From Cycas panzhihuaensis (taxonomy: Eukaryota; Cycadophyta): a stretch of DNA of 64,000 nucleotides. The notes under the pieces were generated by a model. That model worked only from the letters and a program-made list of their open reading frames with translations, ran no database searches and was not told where the DNA came from. The first letter of the stretch is position 1, and every line of letters starts with the position of its first letter. A program made the position numbers and the translations under genes. The DNA lies in assembly GCA_023213395.1 (NCBI GenBank), contig CM041465.1, forward strand, positions 100,261,741 through 100,325,740, given 5' to 3'. This document shows positions 23,240 to 35,150 of the stretch, piece by piece.

Positions 23240-25823
23240 TGTTTCCTAACTGCCAAGAATGGACTCGAGATGCATCGACTCAGGTAAGCTCAGGTATATA
23301 TTTTCGCTTCTCTCTTCACTCCTGTTTGACTGAGATTGCTTAGTGTCGATTACCTAATGCATGCTTGCCTGCCATTTGTATGTTCGCATTGTCTTCTTGC
23401 TTGATCACTATGTATGTACTTACCGCATGCCTTTCAACCTATGATGACTCACAGTGGGGGCATTCTTTAGTGAATGCTACACCCCATATGGTGCACAACC
23501 ACCCACTTCATCTCCATGGCCCCTCGGGATGCCTTAACTAGTCGTGTTCGACTTTTGACGATGCCCTGTTCATGTTTCGATCTCTTCCAAGTCTGATTGA
23601 ATCCTTGGTTGAGAGCCGGTTCCCTTTTTTGACTGCTTGTCCATCACCTGGGTATTAACTCCCAGTTGTTCCAGCCTTGATTTACACTTTGTTTAGCTCC
23701 AAACCCCTATTTTGACCTTAATTTTGTTTCCAAGATCATACCGCTGTAAATTTAGCGGTATTGCGATCTTTGTCGTGGTATCGCGAAGTTTACTGCGATA
23801 CGACTATTTGAAAAAGTTTTTAAAAATCATGCGATAGTTCCCACTTTTTTCACGAAACTGCCACATGGCACCCGCGTGTTTGAACTGCCCTGAGATCCCT
23901 AACGTTCACTTACAGTGAGCAGGGGATAAAACCAAGAGACTCTTTCATTTTCCAATCTTCTTAGCTCATTTTTACATCCAACTCTACCAATTTCTTCACA
24001 GAAACTACTGCAAAACAAAGACTTTCAGTTGATGCTCTTTACCAGAGACCATTGTTGTCTCTCATTCTCAGGAATAGTAAGCCCAAACATCTTTTTTGTA
24101 GGTCTACAAAGTTGCAAGAAGGATACTTCTCAAGGTCTTCCAAGGAACAAGCCCCAAAAAGGCCCCAAATCACCAAGATTTCTCTCACATTAGTCTCCTC
24201 CTCCAAACTTGCCATCAAACCTTGCTAAGTGTTGGGTTTTTCTGCTATTTTCTAGTAGATACATACTCCTTCTCTTCACTACAAGGTACTCTACTTGTTT
24301 GCCTTGTGATTTATGCCTCTTTTTTTACAGTTTTTATGAATAAAGGCTTGTTTTATTTACTTTCTTGATTCCCTACTTAGTTTGTTACTAGATCTTTAGA
24401 TTTGAGGATTGTAGAGCTTCCTCTTACAGTCTTACAAGCCTGCCTTAAGGTGGCTGTGTAGAGGGGGTTATATAAAGGAAATTTGAGGGAGAAAGGTGGG
24501 GCCAGTCCCCCTTGCAAACCTTCTCTCCAAGGGTCTAAACCCTTATTTCCTTTCCCCCTGCACCTATTGCCTCCCTTAGAGCTTCGACAGAGACTTGGGA
24601 ACCTACTCTCAAATCTGAACTAGCATTGGCAGCCCCTTGCCACACTGGTTCTAGCCCTTATTCACTGGTTTTGGGCACCTCATAAGCCCCAAAACCACTC
24701 TTTGTTGGCTTACAACTTGCAACCCATCCACTTGGATGATTTGCTGCCCATAGCACCTCGTCCTTTGGGTGTGCTTGCATACCTTCCCATTAGTCCTGCC
24801 TTTCTATTATTTACTGCCTTATGTTATTGTTACCAGTTCATTTCCTTTTCCCGAGGCCAAGTGGAGACCTTCCGTGGGTGAGTTAGCCATTCTGAGGCTA
24901 TACTCTTGTTTTGGGTGTCAGTTGTGGTCACTGTTTGCAGAAATCTTGTTGGAAGTTGTTTCATTAAATAATATGCACATGCTTAACTTAGTTTGATTAT
25001 ATTTCTTCAAAGTTTAAATATATATATTAGATCTATTTTGTGTCCCCCTCTTTCAAGAGGGAGAAACCTATTTATTTGATTGGCAGGATTCCGTGTTTGT
25101 GGAGTTACGTATGAAATAAACCCATTTGCAGGTTAGTTCCAAATTTGTTGCTTTTCCATTATTTTCTGTCATTTGCTACTCGCTTTTTGTATACATTAGG
25201 GAGGTAAGCTAGCCCCTCTTCGGCTGTTCACGGTAACCATCACCGATCGGTTTTGCACAAGTAATAAGTGGAGTGGGAAGGTGCGGGAAGCGAAGAGACA
25301 CGCAGCACTCCATCCAGACTCTGGTCTGGGTATTCCTCTTCTCTTTGCATCTTTTCCTTATAGCGTTGTTCCTTATACATATGCATGCATGTTAAGCAAC
25401 ACATAGGAAACTGAAAAAAAGAAAAGAATGCATACTTGCACTTTATGTATCTTTTATTTAGCAGTTAATCTACTACGCTTAGATAGTTCCTTTCGAGCTA
25501 GAGCTATCCGCACCTTGCTCCCTTGACCAGCCTACACCTAAACACCATGTTACACGTGTACCTCACTCTCGTGTTGCCTTTTCACCTCCTTGAGAAGATG
25601 CAACCTATTAGGCCCTTTCCTCCTCTTCCCAGCCATCCGAGGGGTAGGAAGGCCTTGCCTTTTGTAACTACCTAGAAGCAACTAAGTACCTCTGCAAGTC
25701 CCGAATCTATGCTCCAGTGCACGGATGCCCTGTGAGGTGAGTCCTTGTTGTTTAGCACAACCTAATCTTGCATAACCCATTTCTTGCTAAACATAAGGAT
25801 ACCACCTCACGAGCAGCATTTCA
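23240..25823 (+). repeat. 5' LTR of I
   Basis: Termini TGTTTCC and TTTCA. The module lies at 23738-23804 with GCGATCTTTG and ATCGCGAAGTTTAC units. A weak GATAAAA box is at 23925-23931 in the place where O has TATAAAA. LTR subtype distinct from O, H and B. Confidence 0.92.
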
Positions 25824-25824
25824 C

Positions 25825-25843
25825 TAGCGACCATACTAGGGAC
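25825..25843 (+). other. Primer binding site of I
   Basis: TAGCGACCATACTAGGGAC one base after the LTR, a mutated version of the tRNA-Arg-like site. The leader runs on to 25992. Confidence 0.7.
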
Positions 25844-25992
25844 TGCCAGTAAGAGAACTAGTCTCGCATCCCTTTCCTATTGGTGTTCTTGCTTTTAGGT
25901 AGTTTTCTTGTCTTGCTTTTCAGTTGGGTAGCCCCCAACATACTTATTTCATACCTTTTACTTTCTTCTAACAACATTCATAAAGGCATTGC

Positions 25993-27290
25993 ATGCGACG
26001 TTTCTCGCGTTGCTTGCGAGGTCTACCGCTGCTGTTAGAAGACCAGTCATATTGTTCCCTTTCGTTATCAGATTCTGATTTGACAATGGAAGGCTACCAT
26101 TCTGATTGGGCCTACCATACCATGGTCTCTGGAACTCAAGAGTTTCCCACGTTCGTTCTGAGATCCACCCACGAGGGTGACGATCCCATCTATTATCTAG
26201 GTGACCAGCTTCACCCTTCTGACCTTCATTCTTCTGCTCATGCAGTAGAAGACTCGCCTCTTAATGAGATTCACCACCTGATTGGTGAATCTTATGAGGA
26301 ACGCCCTGAAGGATCCTCGATATTCGAGATCCCATCGACCTCGTATGGCTACGAGGATACCCCTCCTACTGACGTGGTTGAAGCGATCAGCGAGTACTTT
26401 TGAGCAACTCGCCTTTAACCATATCCTAAGTGGTTTGAAGAAGCCTTGCGCAGCAGGGTGCCTTCTTCATCTACACCTGCGCCTCCTATGATAAATGACC
26501 CTTCCGCCCATGCACACTTGTCCCATGTCATGTCCACATCCGCTTCCAGGACAAGTGTTGCACCATCTATTCCTAGCCACAGTCCTGCTTCTTTAGGACC
26601 CATTCACGGCATGTCCTTTCCCCAACTTGGGGTTAGCATGTTGTTCCCAAGTTAAATGAATGCACCACCCTCAAACATGGCATATGCATTCCCTAGTAGG
26701 CCTAGAGGTCCTACTAATGCTGTTGCTACTAACTATATGGGACCCGCTCCCACGTATATTCAAAACCCATCCGGTGGTCCTTCCCTTTACTTGCCCCCGA
26801 GTTATGCATCTCAATCTTGGGGGTAGGGTAGGGAAAACCATCTTCCAGCTTATGGGGTGGACCCGTTATACCCATATGGGGTTGCACCACATACGGGTGG
26901 TCTATATGGGTAGAATCTGGTCCCTCACCCTTCATTTCTGCCATCCAGCATAACTCCTCTTGCCACGCCTTCGCAAAGAAGCATCTCTCCCTTCTAAGGT
27001 GTTTATCCATAACCCCCCTTCCAACAAGAGGCATTTCCCTAAGGAGGGATGGGTTTACCACCCCCATCCATTCCTGTCTCTTTACCATTCGTCGATCCTC
27101 TGGCCCATGTAAAAGCACGTCCCTTCCTGGACTACAGGTCGATGCCGCTATCCATTGAAGCATTAAGAACTAATCTGCTGCCTCACCCTCTTGAATTTCC
27201 CAAATTCGATGAAACTTCATCACAAGACCCATCTGAGCACGTGCATAGTTTTTCTATGGCGTGCATAGACTATTGGGCTTACGACCACAT
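25993..27290 (+). pseudogene. Truncated gag of I
   Basis: N-terminal half of gag. It starts MRRFSRCLRGLPLLLED and continues with DSDLTMEGY, DDPIYY and the Pro-rich region up to FDETSSQDPSEHVHSFSMACIDYWAYDHI. The first 137 codons are open. Frame changes occur near 26403 and 26655. Coding sequence ends at the GACCACAT junction (27283-27290), where the antisense gene begins in reverse. The capsid core, zinc knuckle and all of pol are missing. Confidence 0.85.
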
Positions 27291-29646
27291 CCCTCTGATG
27301 CTCCTCCTGGGCCTCTGCGAGCTCCCTGCCTCGCTCCCCTTGTCGCGTGGCTGTCTCAGGGTCATCGCTGCTGTATGGGTATACATCCTACTCCTGCTCG
27401 ACCTCGATGCCACTTGGTCTATGAGCTGATCGTATCTGGCCTAGATACGATCCCTCTCTCCCTCTACTCCCTGGAGTCTCTCCTCCATGCTTCGGAATCT
27501 CTCCTCCGTTCCTTTGAGGTGCTCCTCAAGCACTGCTATCTGGACCATGCTCCCTACATCTCTGCCTGCTCTTCCCTATGCCTCTAGAGCCTGGACCCAT
27601 TCGCACAACGCGTCTCGCTCGCTCCTCGCCTCATCTAGCTCTCACTGCATCTGTCCCCTGAAAGCTATGTGCTCTTGGGACTCTATAGCCCAGATGTCTC
27701 TCGCCCTCACCAATGGGGCGAATGCCTCAATGTGTGCACCTGTCAATCTAGGCGCATCCTCTGCCTGGATGGGTGGTTGCTCCTTTGTATACACGTGAGG
27801 GAACATCTCCCTCACCATGGCCTCTACTAGTCTCCTAACCTCTATAGTACCTACCAATCTAACATGCCATATGTTAGTGCATATCCCATACCATGATAAA
27901 ATCAAACCAAATATCTACCTAGTTGTCAAACGACTAAGGAAATAGTTAGGCCTCATCTATCATGGCTGTCGGCTCCTTTGCTCGTGCGACATCCTCTCCT
28001 CCTGGCTCTCCACCAGCTGCGGGAACCTCATCCTCAGGCACCTCATCTACCTGGGCCTCTCTCCTCGTTGGGACCGGCTTATCTCTTATCTCCCCATATC
28101 TCCTCACGATCCATAGCCTACGGACTCTAGTCACTGGCCCCCTGCTCTCCTTAACTGCCCCTGATGGGCTTGCCTCTCCCCCAGTAGTCTTGGATGGTCC
28201 CGCTGCTCCTCCTATCATCCCTGATGGACCTGCCTCTCCCACAAGTCATGATGGGCCGACCTCATCTCCTCCATCATCATTATCGTCATCGTCGTCATCG
28301 CCTATGAGTGCTCCTACTCTGCCTACCTCATCATCGTTGTCCCACCTCACCGTCCTCTATGGATCTGCCACATAATCCGTCATGGTGAGGAGGTCTAGCG
28401 ATGTCACCTCCACTGATCGTCAGACATGAGCCTGTTCCTCTATCCCCCTCATCCAAGTCTACCATCTGTGGACCATTAGGGCCCACTCTACTATGGGGTG
28501 TGGTCCCCCCATTGGTGCCACTGCCATAAAGTGATCGAAAAACTAGCACTATAGTAATATGTTGTACGATAATCCTTCCTTTCCTACTACCCTGATGGCA
28601 TCGAGCTATGTGACGAGGTTTGCCTCTATCATCGTGGCCTAGTCCATCCTCTCGCCAGCTTTATCGTGGCTCACTGCATCCATCCATCCCTGAGGGATCT
28701 CTCTATAGTTCTATTTTTGGAAAACCCGAAACAGAATGCATAGTGTAATCAGTTTCCTCACCCGAGGAATCTTAGACATCACCATCGTCTAGAGGGGAAC
28801 TCCTCTCCACTTCCACCTGTTAGTCCCTGTGAAGAATGTAGCTGTCTCTCGATGTGTTGCCTCATTGCTAGGCAGCACTCCCAATGTCACCGGCCTCCTA
28901 GTCGCCGGTACTCCCAAAATCCACTGGATATCCCTTGACGTCACCATCACATCTCTTACCTGAGGCAAATGGAAAACATACCTCCTCCTATCCTAATGTG
29001 AGACTATGTCAACCAAAAGTCTCTAATCATATGTGAACTAAGGTGTCTTCAGGGCCTTGTACAGGTCACACCTCCATAGGATCTCCTTGTCTCCCTGGGA
29101 CATCATCTCAATGTAACTCAGCATTGCTATACCGACGTTCTCATGGTTATCCACCATGATAACTGCTTGCCAACATCAAAAAATAGTCAAAATTAGTCTC
29201 ATACCAGTCATCTCTACTCCTAGATGTCTGTCAGCTCTCTCTACCTGAGATTTGGGGCCTTATGGCCCCTCATCTTCTTTTTTATATTATTCTGCCTTTG
29301 TACTGCGCTAAACTTAGTAGTACTGCTAAGTGTAGCTCAGGTCCCACGATGATCGGGGCCCCGTAGCAAAGATCGCAGCACCGTAATTACTGCAGTATAA
29401 ATGTTTCTACCCCAAAAACTCAGAAATTTCCTTTTGGTGGACCCTGTGGGGCCCACCGGGACCAGGGCTCCCTAATGCCCAGGTCCCGCCTCTTTCTGCA
29501 TCTAATTCAGACTCTGAGAGGCCTCCAATTGCCCATAAGGGGCGCAAAAATTACACAAAATCTGATAAAAAATAATAAAATTAAAACTTTAAAATGGGTG
29601 GGGTTTTGTGAGATCCACTCACTGGATCTGGTCTCATTATCGCCAT
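27283..29646 (-). pseudogene. Spliced antisense gene of I, PMD-like, 3' end truncated
   Basis: Exon 1 is 29646-29623 (8 codons, MAIMRPDP) with donor GTGAGT. Intron 1 is 29163-29622, ending GCAAGCAG, and one base seems lost at the exon 2 border. Exon 2 is 29162-27957. Intron 2 is 27851-27956 with the donor G mutated to A and acceptor GGTAG intact. Exon 3 runs from 27850 to the deletion junction. Exon 3 keeps the best frame of all copies: RRLVEAMVREMF, QPPIQAEDAP, RARDIWAIESQEH. The PMD-like block in exon 2 is heavily broken. The C-terminal motif SLGGMWSPGEG was lost in the deletion. Confidence 0.7.
29301..29399. promoter_or_regulatory. Repeat module in intron 1 of the I antisense gene
   Basis: Degenerate units GCGCTAAACTTAGTAGTACTGC and CAAAGATCGCAGCACCG, aligned with the O and H intron modules. 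Confidence 0.4.
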
Positions 29647-29807
29647 CGCATCTCGATGATCCCGCTGGCTCTCACTGCACTCCGATCCAATAGTCTGACC
29701 TCCTCCCGCTTACCTCCAAAGTTGGGCGGCACTCCACTGCGTAAGGGAATGGCTCTGGTTCCTCACGAGAGCCAGTGAAAATGGATCCATTTTCCATATG
29801 AATTTCC

Positions 29808-29814
29808 TTATATA
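29808..29814 (-). promoter_or_regulatory. TATA box of the I antisense gene
   Basis: TATATAAGGAAAT on the minus strand, about 165 nt upstream of the exon 1 ATG, as in O, H and B2. The roughly 520 bases to the divergent aRNH carry no supported gene. Confidence 0.6.
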
Positions 29815-30338
29815 AGCAGGGGCCTCGATGGGCACTTCCTCTATTTTTTACCTTGCGACAGCCGTTGGGACCATCTTGTTTCCCTGATTGCCTTTCCCTT
29901 CTGGCCCTGTCACCCATTGTGCTCTTTTGATGCCCTTTTTGCCTTCTCTTGCAAGGGCATTTATGGCGCCCCATTATTGCACCTTTTCTTAGGGCCCTTC
30001 TGCCTCGTTTTGTATGCCGCTCCTGGGCATGCCCAAGTTTATACTCGTTCAGCTCATTTTTCCATCTTGGACTCATTTCTGCAGCCCTTTTTTACTCCTG
30101 GGATCCCCAAAGGGAATGCTCCCTCATCTGGGGCATGTTTTACTTCCCAAAGCAACCTTTGGTGCTCCAAGGCATCTTTTCTCCACCTGCTCTTAGATGG
30201 TAGTCAGACCACTTGCTTTTGTCCTTGGGTAGCCTCATTGCCAGGCCCTCCTACCCTTCATAGCCACTTTTTGTTTACCTTTCGAGTATATCTTTCATTC
30301 TGCCATTGTTTATGTACTACCAGGATTTTGTGTTGCTC

Positions 30339-30761
30339 ATGTCCCTCTATATTTTTACTGACAGTGGAAGCCGTGGTAACCCTAGACCTTCTGCCGCTGC
30401 TTAGATCCTTCGCAGCCCCTTCGAACATGATTTCCTCTACTCTGGTATCTTCCTCCCTGAGGCAACCAATAATGAAGTTGAGCGCATGGTCATTATTGAA
30501 GCCCTTATTGATGCTCTTTGTTTCCATCACGAACCCATCGTGTTACTCTGTGTTTCTCAGGTTGTGGTGTCCCATCTCACCTAGGTTTACCAGGTGCGAT
30601 GCCCTCACTTGAGAACCCTTGCTTCAGCTACCAGACCTCTCTTGGCCCATTTTTTGTTAGTTAATATTTAGCATATCCCTCAGGACCTCAATGCTGAGGT
30701 AAACAACCTTGTTTGCCTCATCCTTAAGCATCGCCTCCCTCTTCTTGGTGACCGCCTTTGA
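30339..30761 (+). pseudogene. aRNH: second RNase H of I
   Basis: Frame of 423 nt, the same length as in O and H, starting MSLYIFTD. The first Asp is kept in TDSGS, Glu appears in NNEVERMV, codon 72 is Val in CVSQVVVSHL, and the fourth site reads EVNNL where others have AD. Codon 74 is still CAG (Gln), unlike the TAA shared by O, H and B2. Stops: a TAG at about 30402 and others further down. It lies divergent to the antisense gene and just upstream of the polypurine tract. Confidence 0.75.
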
Positions 30762-31110
30762 GGCTTGCCTAGCTAGCCCGTGCCCGAGCCTCTGGTCACC
30801 TTTAATCTAATGTGCTTGTTTAGTTTATTAGGTACCTTCGCATCACTCATTGCACTTTGGCAATGGGGGCATCCCCTTCATTAGCTTCCTTCACTTGTAG
30901 GTCGATGTTTAGATGATGCATAGGCAGCCCCTATGTTGTCCTCGTCTCCATCTCCCTTATCCACGCATTCTGCCACGACACTCGCCGACACCCTTAGTCT
31001 ATATGCTATTTATGTTTATATATATATATATATATATGCATGTGCTACTGATGGTTTTTTGTTGTTAGCATTCGCCATCACACCACGCTTCCGAGTAGTG
31101 AGGCTCTGCT

Positions 31111-31123
31111 CCCAAGAGGGCAG
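31111..31123 (+). other. Polypurine tract of I
   Basis: CCAAGAGGGCAG immediately before TGTTTCC of the 3' LTR. Confidence 0.75.
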
Positions 31124-33703
31124 TGTTTCCCAGCTGCCGAGAATGGACTCGAGACGCATCGACTTAGGTAAGCTCAAGTATATGTTTTTGCTTCTCTCTT
31201 CACTCCTATTTGACTGAGATTGCTTAGTGTAGATTACCTGACGCATGCTTGCCTACCATTTGTATGTTTGTATTGTCTTCTTGCTTGATCACTGTACATG
31301 TACTTACCGCACGTCTTTCAGCCTATGACGACTTACAGCGGGGGCATTCTTCAGTGAATGCTACACCCCATATGATGCACAACAACCCACTTTGTCTCCA
31401 TGACCCCTCGAGATGCCTTAACCAATTGTGTTCACCTTTTGACGATGCCCTGTTTATGTTTCGATCTCTTCCAAGTCTGATTGAATCCTTGGTTGAGAGT
31501 TGGTTCCCTTTTTTGACTGCTTGTCCATCACCTAGGTATTAACTCCCAGCTGTTTTAGCCTTGATTTGTACTTTGTTTAGCTCTAAACCCATGTTTTGGC
31601 CTTAATTTTATTTCCAGGCTCATACCGCTATAAACTTAGCGGTACCGTGATCTTTGTTGTGGTACCTTGAAGTTTACCGCGATATGACTGTTTGAAAAAG
31701 TTTTTTAAAATCATGCGATAGTTCCCATTTTTTCATGGAACTACCACATGGTGCCCACACGTTTGAACTACCCTGAGATCCCCAATGTTCACTTGTAGTG
31801 AGCAAGGGATAAAACCAAGAGACTCTTTTATTTTCCAATCTTCTTAGCTCATTTCTACATGTATCTCTACCAATTTCTTCACAGAAACTACTACAGAATA
31901 AAGACTTTTAGTTGCTGCTCTTTACTAGAGACCATTATTGTCTCTCATGCTCAGGAACAATAAGCTCAAACATCTTTTTTGTAGGTCTACAAAGTTACAA
32001 GAAGGATACTTCTCAAGGTCTTCCAAGGAACAAGCCCCAAAAGGGCCCCAAATCACCACGATTTCTCTCACATTGGTCTGCTCCTCCAAACCTGCCATCA
32101 AACCTTGCTAAGTGCTAGGTTTTTCTACTGTTTTCCAACAAATACATACTCCTTCTCTTCACTACAAGGTACTCTACTTATTTGCCTTGTGATTTATGCC
32201 TCGTTTTTTACAGTTTTTATGAATAAAGGCTTGTTTTATTTACTTTCTTGATTCCCTACTTAGTTTGTTACTAGATCTTTAGATTTGAGGATTGTAGAGC
32301 TTTCCCTTACAGTCTTGTAAGCCTGCCTTAAGGTGGCTGTGCAAAGGGGGTTACATAAAGGAAATTTGAGGGAGAAAGGCAGGGCCAATCCCCCTTACAA
32401 ACCTTCTCTCCAAGGGTCCAAACCCTTATTTCCTTTCCCCCTGCACATATTACCTCCCTTAGAGCTTGGACAGAGACTTGGGAACCTACTCTCAAATCTG
32501 AACTAGCATTGGCAGCCCCTTGCCACGCTGGTTCCATCCCCTTATTCGCTAGTTTTGGGTACCTCATAAGCCCCAAAACCACTCTTCGTTGGCTTACAAC
32601 TTGCAACCCATCCACTTGGACAATTTGTTGCCTATAGTACCTCATCCTTTGGGTGTGCTTGCATACCTTCCCATTACTCCTGCCTTTCCATTATTTGTTG
32701 CCCTTATTGTTACCAGTTCATTTCCTTTTCCCGAGGCCAAGTCGAGACCTTCCATGGGTGAGTTAGCCATTCTGAGGCTATACTCTTATTTTGGGTGTCA
32801 GTTGCGATGAATGTTTACAGAAATCTTGTTGGAAGTTGTTTCATTAAATAATACGCACATGCTTAACCTAGTTTGATTATATTTCTTCTAGGTTTAGATA
32901 TATATATATTAGATCTATTTTGTGCCCCCTCTTCCGAGAGGGAGAAACCTATTTGTTTGATTGACAGGATCCCACGTTTGTGGTGTTGTGTATGAAACAA
33001 ACCCATTTGCAGGTTAGTTCCATATTTGTTTCTTTTCCATTATTTTCTGTCATTTGCTGCTTACTTTTTACATACATTGGGGAGGTAAGCTAGCCCCTCC
33101 TCGGCTGTTCATGGCAACCATCGCCGATCGGTTTCATGTAACCAACAAGTGGAGCGGGAAGGCGTGGGAAGCGAAGAGACACGTAGCGCTCCATCTAGAC
33201 TCTGGTCCAGGTATTCCTCTTCTCTTTATATCTTTCCTTATAGCGTTATTCCTTATACATAGGCATGCATGTTAAGCAACACATAGGAAACTGAAAAGAA
33301 GAAAAGAATGCATACTTGCACTTTACGTATCTTTTATTTAGCGGTCAATCTACTACACTTAGATAGTTCCTTTCGAGCTAGAGCTATCTGCACCTTGCTC
33401 TCTTGACTAGCCTACACCTAGACACCATGTTACACGTGTACCTCACTCTCGTGTTGCCTTCTCACCTCCTTGAGAAGACGTAACCTATTAGGCCCTTTCC
33501 TCCTCTTCCCGGCCATCCGAGGGGTAGGAAGGCCTCGCCTTTTGTGACTACCTAGAAGCAACCAGGCACCTCTGTAGGTCTTGAATCTGCACTCTGGTGC
33601 ATGGACGCCCTGCGAGGTGAGTCCTTGTTGTTTAGCCCAACCTAGTCTTGCATAACCTATTTCTTGCTAAGCGTAGGGATACTACCCCACAGGCAGTGTT
33701 TCA
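31124..33703 (+). repeat. 3' LTR of I
   Basis: 2,580 bp, TGTTTCC to TTTCA, colinear with 23240-25823. The module is at 31622-31688 with GGTACCGTGATCTTTG and GGTACCTTGAAGTTTACC units. Confidence 0.93.
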
Positions 33704-34563
33704 GGTGGACTTTTTGACAACTGAGTCCCTAGTTAGTAGTGCTTTCAGTTCCTTCTTTATTTCTTTTTTACTACTTTGCTTTTGCATATCGAGGAAGGTA
33801 AGGTAGCCCCTCATCCATTTCCAGCAACCATCGTTAACTAGCCCCACACCTGCGTGGCGAGTTCAACTATATGAGTGTGAAATGAGTGGAAAGGTGCGAC
33901 ATTTCAACCATGCTTCTCTCCCAAGTACTCATTTTCTCTTCTTTGTCCTTTTTCTGCCGTGTTTCTTTTATGCAAACTTCGCATGTTAAAGCCACATAGG
34001 AAACAAAAAGGAAATGAACACACTTTTTTACATTTATAAATTCTTTTTCGTAGTTGTTCACCTCGTGTGTAGATAGGACTTAGGCATGAGCCACACACCT
34101 CTTAAGCCCCATCTAACCCACACGTAGGACCATCCATCTCTAGACTTGCATTTGGTTCTTTTAGCGTACTTGATTTACTTATCACACAACAACCTAATCC
34201 TAGACTACATCCCTCTCCCGTTTAAGTTAGGCCATCGTATCTCACATGCAGTTACTTGCACATTGCCTTCTCCCTCCTATGAGAAGATGCAACCTCCTAG
34301 AGTCCCCCTTCCCCTTCCCGGCCATCCAAGGGGTAAGTGGGCCTCCTCCTTTAGGATGACCTAAGGCCTCGCCTTGCATCCTCTTTCTGAAGATTACCTT
34401 AAGGAAATTAGGCACCATTTGTGGGTCCTGAATCCATGCTCTGGCACACGGACGCCTTGCATGGTGTTCTTTCTTGCCATTAGGATCCCATCTATAACCT
34501 GATCGTACCTCATCTAGTTATTTCCTTCTAAGCATATAAGACCATCCTGTAGATGCAATTCCA
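33704..34563 (+). repeat. 3' LTR of O, right part, with target copy of I
   Basis: Begins with GGTGG (33704-33708), the second target copy, then continues the O LTR from ACTTTTTGACAACTGAGTCC and ends GCAATTCCA. Matches 9186-10039 of the 5' LTR. Confidence 0.92.
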
Positions 34564-34568
34564 GGTTC

Positions 34569-35150
34569 CTTCCACAGAACCTTTGTTCCGATTCTCTTGG
34601 GAACCTCATCCTCCTATTTAGGCATTCCCCAATTAGGATGAGTTGTTGGAGTGTCGTCACTCCCCTCTTATTGGCATTTCCTTTGCATATCCCACTATGA
34701 TCCCATTTAGATATGTATGCCGCCCTATCTCCTAGCCTCACATGTATCTATCGCTGCTACTCATGGTGATCGTATGTGCTCCCATTAGGAATATGGTCCC
34801 ACATGAAAGGAAATGTGCATAACTTAAAAAAATGTCATAACACATAACTCATAACAATAATCAGCTCAAAGTGTAATCATACATATCCCTGTGCATCCGT
34901 GCACCCTCATATACATACATAAACATATAAACAGAAACATACACATTATCATATATCAAATGGGGTATCAATCACCCCGTTTATATACATCAAAATAATC
35001 ATATGCCATATCATACAAGTAGTATGGTACATCATGCATGGGAAGTTGGTGTCCTTGTAGGGAGGGTACAATCATATGACTACATATGGTGACTCCTTAG
35101 AGGTTCGTGCTTTCTCCTATCCAAAACTAAAACTCCTATATACTACTCTA
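34569..35150 (+). other. Post-integrase spacer of H
   Basis: AT-rich spacer corresponding to about 16975-17502 in O. It contains CATAT/ACATA-rich stretches around 34800-35040. No gene seen. Confidence 0.7.

Larger units (their letters stand above)
23240..33703 (+). mobile_element. I: inner Ty3/Gypsy deletion derivative
   Basis: Complete insertion of 10,464 bp with two LTRs (2,584 and 2,580 bp), a primer site, a polypurine tract and a perfect GGTGG target duplication. Internally it keeps the first half of gag, then jumps directly to the 3' end of the antisense gene, followed by the aRNH. Protease, reverse transcriptase, RNase H and integrase are absent, so movement needed enzymes in trans. 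By eye its LTR starts differ at roughly one base in ten. Confidence 0.93.
7345..34563 (+). mobile_element. O: near-complete Ty3/Gypsy (Tat-like) element, split by I
   Basis: Outer plus-strand element, about 16.75 kb once the 10.46 kb insertion I and one duplicated target are removed. The order is 5' LTR, primer site, gag, protease, linker, reverse transcriptase, RNase H, integrase, antisense spliced gene, aRNH, polypurine tract, 3' LTR. Gag to integrase share essentially one reading frame, with frame changes only near 10790 and around 14000-14310. By eye its LTR starts differ at roughly one base in ten, nearly all transitions. It inserted into H, 3' of the integrase of H. Confidence 0.9.

Noticed and set aside
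29917-30612. 231-codon frame upstream of and overlapping the I aRNH
   Set aside because: It runs in a different frame from the RNase H motifs and has no counterpart in O, H or B2; chance opening in GC-rich spacer.
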